Source of the DNA: Polyangia bacterium
GTDB taxonomy: Bacteria > Myxococcota_A > Polyangia > Polyangiales > Sandaracinaceae
Direction: 5' to 3'
Assembly: GCA_030426845.1 (NCBI GenBank)
Contig: JAUHXR010000039.1
Span: forward strand, 1 to 42,276
Length of the DNA stretch: 42,276 bases
The number at the start of each line of letters is the position of its first letter. Position 1 is the stretch's first letter. The notes beneath the pieces were generated by a model. It made no database searches and was not told the DNA's origin. It worked only from the letters and a program-made list of their open reading frames with translations. Position numbers and translations under genes: made by a program. Of the stretch, positions 6,643 through 14,735 are shown in pieces.

Positions 6643-8127
6643 ATGCGAAGGGTCGCGCTCGCGCTCTCAGCCCTCTCGGCGGCGCTCGTCCCGGCCGGGT
6701 CCGCGCTCGCGCAGGACGACGGCGAGCTTCGCCTCATGGCCGAGCCCCACTCCTACGTGGACGTGGTGGACGCGTTCGACGACGACGACCCGTTCGACCT
6801 CAACGTCACGGTCGGCTACCGCAACCGCTACCAGTTCGGGAACATCCAGCGCGAGGACAACGCGAGCGCGGCCGATCCGAACCGCGCGACGCGCAACTGG
6901 CGCGACATCGCCCACCACACCCACACCCAGAACATCCTCGACGTCGGCCTCGACGTGGGCATCTTCCGCGACCTCGCGCTCTGGGCGCGGATGCCCATCA
7001 TCCTGAGCGACGACCGCAGCCTCGGCACCGCGTCCTCGGCGCGCGGCTATGACGCGAACGACTTCTTGCGGGCGGACGCCGACGGAGACGGCGATCCGAC
7101 CAACGACGACCCGCTCTTCCGCGTGCCGTTCAACTCGCCCACCCGCTCGGGCCTCGACTACGTCGAGGTGGGCCTCGCGTGGTCGATCTTCAACCAGCAC
7201 CGCGAGCGCGAGCTGCCGACCTGGGTGCTCCTCATCTCGGGCCGGTTGAACGTGGGCGACCCGATGATCGCCTGCGACGGTACGAGCGGCACGAGCTGCC
7301 GTCAGTGGACCAGCTCGGGCGACGACTGGACCCGGCGCGACGGGGGCAGCGACGCCGGCGAGTCGCGCGGCACCAACGCGCTGCGCATCGAGACCCGCGC
7401 GTCGTGGCGCACCCGCTACGTCGAGCCCTACGGCGGGCTCCTCTTCGGCATCGAGTGGCCGGGCTCCTCGGAGCGCTTCTTCCTCCCCGCGGGCAACATC
7501 CGCGGCTTCATCAACGAGCAGCCGCCGATCATCGGCCAGCTCACGGGCGGCCTCGCGGTGATCCCCTGGGAGGACCGCGGCGGGTTCCAGCGCTTCGCGA
7601 TCGACCTGCGGTTCACCGGCCGCTACGTGTCGGAGGGCCACGGCTACTCGCCGCTCTTCGACGCGCTCGGCACCTCGAACAGCCCCTATCTCACCGAGCT
7701 CAACCTCGAGGGCGCGCCGCACCCGTACAGCGACACGCTCAACCCTGGGCTGCGGCGGGTGCCGTTCTTCGGGCTGACCGACATGCAGCAGCACGCGGAG
7801 CTCGGCTCGCGGCTGATGCTGGAGATGCGGGCCGCGCGCTACGTGCGGTTCCAGCTCGCGGCCGGGCTGTGGTACATCAGCCCCTACGTCATCACCTACG
7901 CGGACGCGTGCAACCCGAACGTGACCCCCAACCCGGTGACCCCGCAGCCGGGGGCGGACGGGCTGCCCGGGACGGCCGACGACGTGATCGACCCGCGCAT
8001 GGGTACTTGTCGCCGCGGGATCATCAACCCGCACCACCGCGCCGCGATCGATCTGCCCGGCAACACCTTCCGGGTGGACGAGCAGATCCGCACCGAGATC
8101 TCCGTCAGCGTCACCGGCATGTTCTGA
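6643..8127 (+). CDS. Probable outer-membrane protein, function unknown
   Basis: Start ATG 6643 is chosen because the upstream ATG (6631) lies in the -10 box and because 6643 starts a clean signal peptide (MRRVALALSALSAALV..., cut near AQA/QDD), giving 494 residues. The mature protein is acidic, rich in aromatic residues and alternating strands (for example FDLNVTVGYRNRYQFGN, LDVGLDVGIFRDLALWARMPI, LRIETRASWRTRYVEPYGGLLFGIEW), and ends in Phe (ISVSVTGMF), the classic C-terminal signature of outer-membrane beta barrels. An Asp-rich DADGDGDPTNDDP segment near residue 140 looks like a calcium-binding loop. I recognise no named family. It is a single-gene unit facing the LysR gene; 87 bp separate the converging stops, with no clear terminator. 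Confidence 0.72.
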   Translation: MRRVALALSALSAALVPAGSALAQDDGELRLMAEPHSYVDVVDAFDDDDPFDLNVTVGYRNRYQFGNIQREDNASAADPNRATRNWRDIAHHTHTQNILDVGLDVGIFRDLALWARMPIILSDDRSLGTASSARGYDANDFLRADADGDGDPTNDDPLFRVPFNSPTRSGLDYVEVGLAWSIFNQHRERELPTWVLLISGRLNVGDPMIACDGTSGTSCRQWTSSGDDWTRRDGGSDAGESRGTNALRIETRASWRTRYVEPYGGLLFGIEWPGSSERFFLPAGNIRGFINEQPPIIGQLTGGLAVIPWEDRGGFQRFAIDLRFTGRYVSEGHGYSPLFDALGTSNSPYLTELNLEGAPHPYSDTLNPGLRRVPFFGLTDMQQHAELGSRLMLEMRAARYVRFQLAAGLWYISPYVITYADACNPNVTPNPVTPQPGADGLPGTADDVIDPRMGTCRRGIINPHHRAAIDLPGNTFRVDEQIRTEISVSVTGMF

Positions 8128-8214
8128 CGGCTGGCGAAGGGCGCCCCAGGGCGTTCACCGGCAGCCCCTCCGCCCCGCGGGTCGCTCGCGCCCGCCGCCC
8201 GAGACGCGACCCCC

Positions 8215-9126
8215 TCAACCGCGTCGAGCGAGCCTCGCCTCGATCACGCGCATCACGACCTCGCGGAACCAGCGCTGGCCCGGGTCGCCGTGGACGCGCT
8301 CGTGCCACGAGGCGGCGACGGGGGTGTCCGGGATGGGCACCGGCGGGCGCTTCGCCTCGAGCCCGAGGCGATCGACGAGCGGGGCGACGAGCTCCTCTAC
8401 CGCGGTGAAGAGGTAGTCCGTGCGCGCGACCACCTCGGGCGCGGCGAGGAACGAGGGGACGGTCAGCCCGACGGTCCGCGTGATGCCCTGCCGCTCGAGC
8501 GCGCGGTCGACCACGCTCGAGCGGAGGTCGCCGGTGCGGATCTGCACGTGAGGGTAGCGGGTCCACTTCGCGACGGTCATCCGCCCGCGCAGCGCGGGGT
8601 GACCCCGCCGGCCGACCACCACCCAGCGCACGCGACCGAGCGTCCGCCCGACCAGGCCCGCGCCCTCGACCGGGCCGCGACCGAGCGCGAGGTCGCCGTG
8701 CTGGGCGAGGTCCGGCCCGGGCGGCGGGTGGACCTCGAGTCGGACCCGGGGCGCCTCGCGGCTCATCGCGGCCAGCAGGTCGGGGAGCAGCGGCGCGAGC
8801 AGGTCGGGGCAGGTGAGCGCGAAGGTGCGCGTGGAGGTGGCCGCCTCGAAGCCACCCTCGTCCGCGAGCAGCCGCGCGATCGCGCCGAGCACCGCCCGCG
8901 TGGGGGCCCGCAGGCGCTCGGCCCGCGGCGTGGCCATCATCCCGCGCCCCGCGCGCACGAGCAGCGGGTCGTCGAGCTCCGCGCGCAGCCGCGCCAGGGC
9001 GTGGCTCATCGCCGGCTGACTCAGGCCGACCCGGCGCGCCGCGCGCGTGACGCTGCGCTCCTCGAGCAGCGCGTCGAGCGCCACGAGGAGGTTGAGGTCG
9101 AAGGCGCGCACATTCGGCTCGTGCAT
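8215..9126 (-). CDS. LysR-family transcriptional regulator
   Basis: The frame is open further upstream, but the ATG at 9126 is chosen: it is followed at once by the conserved LysR N-terminus (RAFDLNLLVALDALLEE) and sits 6 nt after a TACTAT -10-like box. The product is 303 residues. The winged helix-turn-helix covers about residues 9-67 (SVTRAARRVGLSQPAMSHALARLRAEL), followed by the substrate-binding domain with LTCPDLLAPLLPDLLA and a typical PRVRLEVHPP beta segment. It resembles the NodD/LeuO-type subgroup. LysR proteins usually control the divergent neighbour, here the NAD-dependent epimerase, and repress their own gene; a palindrome in the shared promoter supports this. The inducer cannot be deduced. 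Confidence 0.93.
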   Translation of the reverse strand: MHEPNVRAFDLNLLVALDALLEERSVTRAARRVGLSQPAMSHALARLRAELDDPLLVRAGRGMMATPRAERLRAPTRAVLGAIARLLADEGGFEAATSTRTFALTCPDLLAPLLPDLLAAMSREAPRVRLEVHPPPGPDLAQHGDLALGRGPVEGAGLVGRTLGRVRWVVVGRRGHPALRGRMTVAKWTRYPHVQIRTGDLRSSVVDRALERQGITRTVGLTVPSFLAAPEVVARTDYLFTAVEELVAPLVDRLGLEAKRPPVPIPDTPVAASWHERVHGDPGQRWFREVVMRVIEARLARRG

Positions 9127-9131
9127 GTAGG

Positions 9132-9144
9132 GATAGTAGCTATC
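9132..9144. promoter_or_regulatory. Candidate LysR operator (GATAG-TAG-CTATC)
   Basis: A perfect 5-bp inverted repeat with a 3-nt spacer in the 73-bp divergent gap between the LysR and epimerase genes. It is unusually AT-rich for this DNA. It overlaps the TACTAT (minus strand, 9138-9133) -10 box that would fire the regulator gene, so binding would repress the regulator and could act on the epimerase promoter. Confidence 0.5.
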
Positions 9145-9199
9145 GATGCGACAGATGTGCGAGGCGGGGTCACAGTGGGGGCGTCTGGAGGGAGTCGCG

Positions 9200-10177
9200 A
9201 TGCGCGTGTTCGTCACCGGAGGGTCGGGGTTCGTAGGGGGCCACGTGATCGAGGCGCTGGCGCGTCAGGGTCACGAAGTGCGCGCGATGGCGCGCTCGGC
9301 GCGCAGCGCAGAGGCGGTCCGAGGCTTCGGCGCGGCGCCGGTGGAGTGCGCGCTCGGGGCGGTCTCGCCGCGCGACCTCGAGGGCTGCGACGCGGTGGTG
9401 CACGCGGCCGCGTTCGTCGAGGAGTGGGGCACGCGCGCCCAGTACTGGGAGGCCAACGTGACCGGCACGGCGCAGCTCCTCGAGGCGGCGCGCGAGGCCG
9501 GCGTGCGCACCTTCGTGCTGGTCGGGACCGAGGCCGCGCTGTTCGACGGCTCGCCGCTGGTCGGCGTGGACGAGACCCGCGCCTACCCCGCCCGGCACCG
9601 GTTCCTCTACTCGGAGACGAAGGCGGAGGCCGAGCGCCTGGTGCTTGCGGCCAACGGCGAGGCGATGCGGACCGTCTCGGTGCGCCCGTGCTTCGTGTGG
9701 GGCCCGCGTGACAACTCGGTGCTCCCGGCGATCATCCGCATGGCCGAGGACGGCGGCTGGGCGTGGCTCGACCGCGGCGCGCGGCTCACCTCCACGACCC
9801 ACGTCGCGAACCTGGTGCGCGGCATCGAGCTCGCGCTCGAGCGCGGCGCCGGCGGCGAGGCCTACTTCGTCACCGACGACGAGGATCGCACGATCCGCGA
9901 GTTCGTCACCGCCTACGCGGGGAGCGCGGGGGTGAGCCTGCCCGAGCGCTCCCTGCCGGGCCCGCTCGCGCGCGCGGCCGCCACGACCCTCGAGGCCGTC
10001 TGGTCGGTGCTCGGGCTCCGCGGCACGCCGCCGCTCACCAAGCTGGCCGCCTACATGATGTCGCGTGACAAGACGGTGGTCTGCGAGAAGGCCAAGCGAG
10101 AGCTCGGCTACGCGCCGGTGATCGGGGTCGCCCAGGGGCTCGAGGCGCTGAGCGCGCCGGTGCGTGCGGCCGCGTAG
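9200..10177 (+). CDS. NAD-dependent epimerase/dehydratase (extended SDR)
   Basis: ATG 9200 has a strong GGAGGGAG site 5 nt upstream; the frame extends to 9146 but without a ribosome-binding site. The product is 325 residues. The N-terminal Rossmann motif TGGSGFVGGHV (Gly7, Gly10, Gly13) binds NAD(P). The catalytic pair is Tyr137-x3-Lys141 in YSETK, with Thr110 (LVGTEAAL) in the Ser/Thr position. A RPCFVWGPRD segment near residue 170 is typical of extended SDRs of the 3-beta-hydroxysteroid dehydrogenase / dihydroflavonol reductase type. The substrate is unknown; sterol or steroid-like and sugar substrates are both possible. Divergent from a LysR regulator that probably controls it. It converges with a 5-bp gap on the next gene. 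Confidence 0.92.
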   Translation: MRVFVTGGSGFVGGHVIEALARQGHEVRAMARSARSAEAVRGFGAAPVECALGAVSPRDLEGCDAVVHAAAFVEEWGTRAQYWEANVTGTAQLLEAAREAGVRTFVLVGTEAALFDGSPLVGVDETRAYPARHRFLYSETKAEAERLVLAANGEAMRTVSVRPCFVWGPRDNSVLPAIIRMAEDGGWAWLDRGARLTSTTHVANLVRGIELALERGAGGEAYFVTDDEDRTIREFVTAYAGSAGVSLPERSLPGPLARAAATTLEAVWSVLGLRGTPPLTKLAAYMMSRDKTVVCEKAKRELGYAPVIGVAQGLEALSAPVRAAA

Positions 10178-10182
10178 GGAGC

Positions 10183-10830
10183 TCAGTCGGTCGCGGCGCG
10201 GATCGCGAGGGTGACGAGGACGCCGAGGAGGCTGCCGGCCGCGGCGGCGAGGAACGGGGCGGCGCGCGCCTCCGGGCCGTCCGAGACCACGACGGGGAGC
10301 ATGCCGGCGAGGAGCCCGGTGCCGAAGCCGCCGTAGAAGCCGCCGACCACCGCGCCGGGCCGCCCACCGTCGAGGGACTCGGCGAGGAGCCCGAGCGCGC
10401 CGAAGACGCCCCCGCTCAGCGCGCCGATCGCCACCCCCTCGAACGCCGCCGCTTGTGCTCCGGGCGCGTCGAGCGTGGCCGCGCCGAGGCCGATCGCCGC
10501 CCCCGCGAGGACGCCGGGGTAGAGGCCCGCCAGCGCCCAGCCGAGGTGCGGGTCCCAGCCCTCGTCGGCGGCCACCCACCCGAGCAGGCTCATCGTGCCG
10601 CTCAGCATCGGGACCGCGGCCACGATCGCGACGGTGTCGTCATCGTGGGGCTCGGCGAGGATGACCCCGGTCGCCAGGCCGGCCCCGAGGGCGGCGCCGG
10701 TGTGGCCGAAGAACGTGCCCCAGGCGTGCTGCGTGGAGGCGCGGATCTCTCGGTCCTGTGCCCGGGCCGAGGGGTTGGCCGTCAGGAGGATCGCAGCGGC
10801 GAGCGCGGCGCGAGCGACGAGTCTCTGCAT
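10183..10830 (-). CDS. Exported glycine-zipper membrane protein, unknown function
   Basis: The product is 215 residues from ATG 10830, preceded by a GGGGGAG site. A signal peptide (MQRLVARAALAAAILLTANPSARA-QD) is followed by five or six hydrophobic, Gly/Ala-rich stretches with GxxxG spacing (ALGAGLATGVI, LAGAAIGLGAA, GVAIGALSGGVFGALG, VVGGFYGGFGTGLLAG, AAAGSLLGVLVTLAI). A single internal AEPHDDDT acidic loop separates the first two. The pattern fits a small membrane-embedded helical bundle, but I cannot assign a family. It is head-to-head with the kinase gene, whose start is 53 bp away. Confidence 0.7.
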   Translation of the reverse strand: MQRLVARAALAAAILLTANPSARAQDREIRASTQHAWGTFFGHTGAALGAGLATGVILAEPHDDDTVAIVAAVPMLSGTMSLLGWVAADEGWDPHLGWALAGLYPGVLAGAAIGLGAATLDAPGAQAAAFEGVAIGALSGGVFGALGLLAESLDGGRPGAVVGGFYGGFGTGLLAGMLPVVVSDGPEARAAPFLAAAAGSLLGVLVTLAIRAATD

Positions 10831-10871
10831 GCTCCCCCAACGCGCGTCCGCCGCGCAGCTTACAGACGCGG

Positions 10872-10877
10872 TAGCTT
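10872..10877 (+). promoter_or_regulatory. -10 box TAGCTT of a leaderless kinase promoter
   Basis: TAGCTT ends 6 nt before the GTG at 10884, which has no convincing Shine-Dalgarno sequence. Spacing matches the other leaderless-type promoters in the window. No clear -35 box is visible. Confidence 0.4.
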
Positions 10878-10883
10878 CGAGGC

Positions 10884-12539
10884 GTGCTCTCGCCCTTGGA
10901 CGTGATCGGCGGATGGACGCTGCGCGAGCGGATCGGACGCGGCGGGATGGGCGAGGTCTGGCGCGCGGAGCGGGACGGGGAGACCGGGGCGCTGAAGGTG
11001 ATCTTCGCGCGCCCCGATCGGCGCGAGGCGGCGCGCCGTCGCTTCGCGCGGGAGGTCGAGGCGGCCTCGCGGATCGGGCACCCCGGCGTCGTCCGGCTCC
11101 TCGACTGGGGCGCGCCGGACGACGGGCCGCTCTTCCTCGTGATGGAGCTGCTCGACGGCGCGTCGCTCCGGGACCGCATGCCCACCATGACCCCGGGCGA
11201 GCGCGTCGCCGCGGTGCGCGCGCTCCTCGAGCCGCTCGCCGCGGCCCACGCGCTCGAACCGCCGATCGTCCATCGCGACCTCAAGCCAGAGAACGTCTTT
11301 GTCACCGTGAGCGGGGAGGTGAAGCTCCTCGACTTCGGGATCGCGCGCCGTTCCGGGGCGGGGACCGACGTGACGGACACCGGCGCGGGTCTCGGCACGG
11401 CCGCCTACATGAGCCCGGAGCAGGCCACCGAGGCGCGCGACGTCGGGCCCGCGGCGGACGTGTGGTCGGTCGGCGTGATGCTCTACGAGGCGCTCGCCGG
11501 GCGGCCGCCATTCGACGCGCCGAGCAAGAACGAGATCATCACCAAGATCCTCACTCGCGATCCAGTACCTCTGTCCGAGGCCGCGCCCGACGTCGCGCCG
11601 GCCCTCGCGCGGCTGGTGGGGCGGTGCCTCGCGAAGGAGCCGGAGCGCCGACCGGTCGACGCGCGGGCCCTCGCCGGCGCGATGGACGGCGCGCCCGCGT
11701 CGGCCCCACCGCGCGCGTCGGGGTGGATGATCGCCGCCGCGGTGCTGGCCGCGGCGGCCGGCGCGTGGGCGTTGTACCCGGCGAGCGCGCCGCCGCGACG
11801 GGTCGCGATCACGAAGGCCGCGCGCCCGGACCCGCCTCCAACCTCCGAGCCGGCTCGCGCCCCGGCCGATGTCAATGAGTTCATCGAGATCGAGGCCGCC
11901 CCCGATCTCGTCCTCGGCGTGCCCGACGCTCGGCCGGAGGAGCAGAGCGGGTTTCGCCCGGCGGCCGATCAGCGGGGGCCCACCGCGCGCTTCGAGATCC
12001 AGCGGCACGAGGTGACCTGGGGCGAGCTCGCGCCGTGGCTGGAGGCGAACGGGCGCCCGGTCCCCGAGGGGAGCGACGCGGCGATGCCGGCGACCGGCGT
12101 CGACTGGTCCGACGCCCGGGCGTTCTGCCGCACGCTCGACGCGGACCTCCCGACCGAGGCGCAGTGGGAGCGCGCGGCGCGCGGAGCGCGCGGTGCTCTC
12201 GGGGCGCCGGAGGGTGTGGGCGCCGGCGCGCCGATCGGTCGGGTCGGGGCCCGCACGGCGGACCGGACGACCGAGGGGGTCTGGGACCTCGCGGGGAACG
12301 CGCGCGAGTGGACGCGCGAGCTGTTCCGGGCGGACGCGACGGGCGAGGTCGAAGCCTGGGTCACCGCCGACGGCCGCAGCCACCGCGCGGTGCGCGGGCT
12401 CCCCGTCGAGGTCCGCTCGCGATGGATGCCCCCGCCTGGCGCCGAGCTCGCCCACCGCGTGCCCCTCTGCGCGACCGGGGACTGTCCACCCGCCACCGAG
12501 CGCGTCCAGCGCGAGGTCGGCTTCCGCTGCGCGCGCTGA
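10884..12539 (+). CDS. Membrane Ser/Thr kinase with periplasmic FGE-sulfatase-like domain
   Basis: The product is 551 residues from GTG 10884. Residues 10-268 are a complete Hanks-type kinase: glycine loop GRGGMGEV, Lys38 in ALKV, HRDLKPEN (Asp132, Asn137), DFG (Asp150), YMSPEQ and DVWSVGVMLYE. All catalytic residues are present. A single membrane helix follows at 281-299, then a Pro-rich linker and a domain at about 360-551 of the formylglycine-generating-enzyme/SUMF1-like fold: EVTWGELAPWL, GVDWSDARAFCRTLDADLPTEAQWERAARG, GVWDLAGNAREWTRE and GFRCAR. The domain is short and lacks the two-Cys active site of true FGE, so it is probably a sensor rather than an enzyme. It may signal cell-surface conditions to cytoplasmic targets. 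A Pal-like lipoprotein gene follows. Confidence 0.9.
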   Translation: MLSPLDVIGGWTLRERIGRGGMGEVWRAERDGETGALKVIFARPDRREAARRRFAREVEAASRIGHPGVVRLLDWGAPDDGPLFLVMELLDGASLRDRMPTMTPGERVAAVRALLEPLAAAHALEPPIVHRDLKPENVFVTVSGEVKLLDFGIARRSGAGTDVTDTGAGLGTAAYMSPEQATEARDVGPAADVWSVGVMLYEALAGRPPFDAPSKNEIITKILTRDPVPLSEAAPDVAPALARLVGRCLAKEPERRPVDARALAGAMDGAPASAPPRASGWMIAAAVLAAAAGAWALYPASAPPRRVAITKAARPDPPPTSEPARAPADVNEFIEIEAAPDLVLGVPDARPEEQSGFRPAADQRGPTARFEIQRHEVTWGELAPWLEANGRPVPEGSDAAMPATGVDWSDARAFCRTLDADLPTEAQWERAARGARGALGAPEGVGAGAPIGRVGARTADRTTEGVWDLAGNAREWTRELFRADATGEVEAWVTADGRSHRAVRGLPVEVRSRWMPPPGAELAHRVPLCATGDCPPATERVQREVGFRCAR

Positions 12540-12540
12540 T

Positions 12541-12562
12541 CGGACGGTTCGCGGACCGTCCG
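12541..12562 (+). terminator. GC-rich hairpin directly after the kinase stop codon
   Basis: CGGACGGT (12541-12548) and ACCGTCCG (12555-12562) pair perfectly over a 6-nt loop, starting 2 nt after the kinase stop. There is no T run, so it may act as an RNA 3' end protector or Rho-linked pause rather than a classical terminator. It also separates the kinase from the Pal-like gene 98 bp on. Confidence 0.45.
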
Positions 12563-12659
12563 CGGACGCCCGTGACCGGCCCAACGCCGGCGCAGGGTCG
12601 CGCGCGGCGGCTGGAACGCTCCCTGCTGTGGCGCTCCCTCGAACCCGAAAGGAGAGCCC

Positions 12660-13172
12660 ATGAACGTCTCGCGCTTCTTCACCCCGCTCGCGCTCCTCGC
12701 CGCTTCGCTGCTCGCCGCGTGCGGCAGCTCCGAGCCTTGCCCCGCCCAGGCCCCGTGCCCCGCGTGCACCACCACCGCGGGCTCGGAGGCCCCGACCGCC
12801 ACCGTCGAAGAGTGGTGGCACCTCCCGGGGAGCATCCACTTCGCGACCGGGGGCACCGACGTCGACGTGCGATCGCGGATGTTCCTCGAGGAGGCGGTCC
12901 GCATGGTCCAGGGTCGCGACGACGTCGTGCGTGTCCGCATCGAGGGCCACACCGACGAGCGCGGCAACGACGGCGACAACCTCGCGCTCAGCGAGCAGCG
13001 CGCGCGCTCGGTCGCGGACATCCTCGTCGGGATGGGCGTGCCGCGCGACCGCCTCGAGATCGTCGGCTACGGATCGCAGCAGCGGCTCGCCACCGGGAAC
13101 ACCCCCGAGGATCATGCGCTCAACCGGCGCATCGAGTTCAGCCTCCTGATGCTCCGCCCGGTGGGGAGCTGA
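12660..13172 (+). CDS. Pal/OmpA-family peptidoglycan-binding lipoprotein
   Basis: ATG 12660 follows a near-perfect AAAGGAGA site. The product is 170 residues. The lipoprotein signal ends at LLAAC (Cys21). A Cys/Pro/Thr-rich linker leads into an OmpA C-terminal domain at about 57-165: IHFATGGTDVD, IEGHTDERGNDGDNLALSEQRARSVADIL, RLEIVGYGSQ and NRRIEFSLL. The Asp and Arg residues that hold diaminopimelate in this family are present (TDERG, NRR). It should anchor the outer membrane to peptidoglycan. Related Pal genes usually sit beside tolB; this one does not, so it is probably an additional paralogue. Its 3' end overlaps the converging regulator gene by 35 bp. Confidence 0.9.
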   Translation: MNVSRFFTPLALLAASLLAACGSSEPCPAQAPCPACTTTAGSEAPTATVEEWWHLPGSIHFATGGTDVDVRSRMFLEEAVRMVQGRDDVVRVRIEGHTDERGNDGDNLALSEQRARSVADILVGMGVPRDRLEIVGYGSQQRLATGNTPEDHALNRRIEFSLLMLRPVGS

Positions 13173-14673
13173 TCCCGAGCGCGGCCATGCGCAACCGGAG
13201 CGCGCGGGCCGAGACCTCGAGGGACGCCGCGGCCGCCTCCGGATCGCCGTGGGCGGCGAGGGCGCGCTCGATCGCGGGCGCATCCAGCGCGCTCGCGGGT
13301 CGGATCCGGGGGTGCGTCTCGGCCCGCCGATAGAGCGCCGTCTTGGACAGGCCGAGCGCGTGCGCGGCCCGACTGAACGAGAAGTCGTGGGCGCGTAGGG
13401 CGTCGTGGATCTCGTCGTCGGTCGGTGCGGGCGCCTGCGGCCGCTCGGAGGGAGCGCGCTCCGCGAGCGCACGCTCGACCGACGCGTCGGCCCGGAGCGC
13501 GGGCGCGCCGCGGCTCGTGACCGCGAGCTGACGCAGGACGCCGCGTAGCTGGCGGACGTTGCCGGGCCACGCGTGGGACACGAGACGCGCCATGAGCGCG
13601 GGCTCGATCCAGCGCCCCTCCACGTCGAGCCGGCCCGCCTCACCGAGCGGCGCGAGCTCCTGACGCAGCAGCTCGACCACGAGCCGCCCGATGTCCTCGC
13701 GCCGCGTCCGCAGCGGCGGCACCCGGATCTCGAACCCGCGCAGGCGGTGCACCAGAGCCTCGCGCAGCTCGCCGCGCGCCTGCGCGGCCTCGAGGTCGGC
13801 GTCCGTGGCGCTCACCACCCGCACGTCGACCGGGCGCGCCTCGCTGCTGCCGACCGGGCGCACCTCGCCGCGCTCGAGCGCGCGCAAGAGCATCGGCTGG
13901 ACCTCCTGCGGGAGCTCGCCCACCTCGTCGAGGAGGAGCGTGCCTCCGTCCGCGCGCGCGAACAGGCCGTCTCGCGGGGTCGCGGCGCCGGTGAACGCGC
14001 CCCGCGCGTGCCCGAAGAGCTCCGCCGCCGCGAGGCTCGGAGGTAGGGTAGACACGTTGACGGCGACGAACGCGCCCGCGCGCCCGCTCGCGTCGTGCAG
14101 CGCCCGCGCGACGCGCTCCTTGCCAACCCCGGTCTCGCCGCGCACGAGCACCGGCACCGCGAGATCCGCGACCTTGGCGATCGCGCGGCGGACCTCGTCG
14201 ACCGCGAGGCTCTCGCCGGTGATCCCGAAACGTGGCGGGCGGGCGCCGACCGTCGCGTGGTGCGCCACGAGGAGCGCGCTTCGGCTCACCTCGATCAGGA
14301 CGCCCTGGGCGAGGGCGGTCGCGTCGATCGCGGTGCGTCCTCGCGCCGGACGGCCGTCGATCGTGAGCGCGGCCCCGGACGCGGGCTCGACGGTGAGGGC
14401 GCCGCCGCGCGCCGTGAGCTGCGCGACCTCGCGGCTGATCCGCGGATCGAGCAGCGGCCGCGTCTCCGCCTCGCCGGGGTGGGCCAGCTCGAGCGCGTGA
14501 CGGCCGAGCGCGACCGGGCGACCCGACTCCTGCTCCAGGACGAGCGCGCGCTCCCCGACGCGCCGGGCGTCGCGATGGAACGCGAGGGTGAGGGCGACCA
14601 CGCGGGGCCCCTCGGGCCGCGCCGTGCCGGTCTCCGAGGCCGGCTGCGTCGGCTGATCACGCGGGTCGCTCAC
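13138..14673 (-). CDS. FHA-domain sigma54-dependent activator with two Fis-type HTH segments
   Basis: The product is 511 residues from GTG 14673. Residues about 24-140 look like an FHA domain ([35 protein letters not shown]), which binds phosphothreonine peptides and so couples the regulator to Ser/Thr kinases. Residues about 150-385 are an AAA+ sigma54-activator core: Walker A GETGVGKE (179-186), the sigma54-contacting GAFTGA (225-230), Walker B GGTLLLDE and the sensor WPGNVRQL. The C-terminus has one Fis-like HTH (EIHDALRAHDFSFSRAAHALGLSKTALYRR, 421-450) and a second similar one (IERALAAHGDPEAAAASLEVSARALRLRM), which is unusual. Target promoters would be of -24/-12 type. The kinase 0.6 kb away is an obvious candidate upstream partner (inference). 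Confidence 0.9.
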   Translation of the reverse strand: MSDPRDQPTQPASETGTARPEGPRVVALTLAFHRDARRVGERALVLEQESGRPVALGRHALELAHPGEAETRPLLDPRISREVAQLTARGGALTVEPASGAALTIDGRPARGRTAIDATALAQGVLIEVSRSALLVAHHATVGARPPRFGITGESLAVDEVRRAIAKVADLAVPVLVRGETGVGKERVARALHDASGRAGAFVAVNVSTLPPSLAAAELFGHARGAFTGAATPRDGLFARADGGTLLLDEVGELPQEVQPMLLRALERGEVRPVGSSEARPVDVRVVSATDADLEAAQARGELREALVHRLRGFEIRVPPLRTRREDIGRLVVELLRQELAPLGEAGRLDVEGRWIEPALMARLVSHAWPGNVRQLRGVLRQLAVTSRGAPALRADASVERALAERAPSERPQAPAPTDDEIHDALRAHDFSFSRAAHALGLSKTALYRRAETHPRIRPASALDAPAIERALAAHGDPEAAAASLEVSARALRLRMAALGISSPPGGASGG

Positions 14674-14735
14674 CGAGGCCCGGATCGTACGCGGCGCGCC
14701 GGGGCCGAGGCAAACGAGGCTGCTATCGTGGGCTG
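14674..14735. promoter_or_regulatory. Divergent promoter region with two -10-like boxes
   Basis: On the + strand TATCGT (14724-14729) ends 6 nt before GTG 14736. On the minus strand a TACGAT box ends about 10 nt before GTG 14673. Neither gene has a Shine-Dalgarno sequence, so both may be transcribed with little or no leader from this 62-bp gap. Confidence 0.4.

Noticed and set aside
8128-8214. GC-rich symmetric stretches between the outer-membrane protein and LysR genes
   Set aside because: Several short complementary pieces exist, but none makes a convincing single hairpin.
10860-13643. Very long minus-strand frame opposite the kinase and Pal genes
   Set aside because: Composition is Arg/Ala/Pro noise with no motifs, while the + strand frames have clear kinase and OmpA domains.
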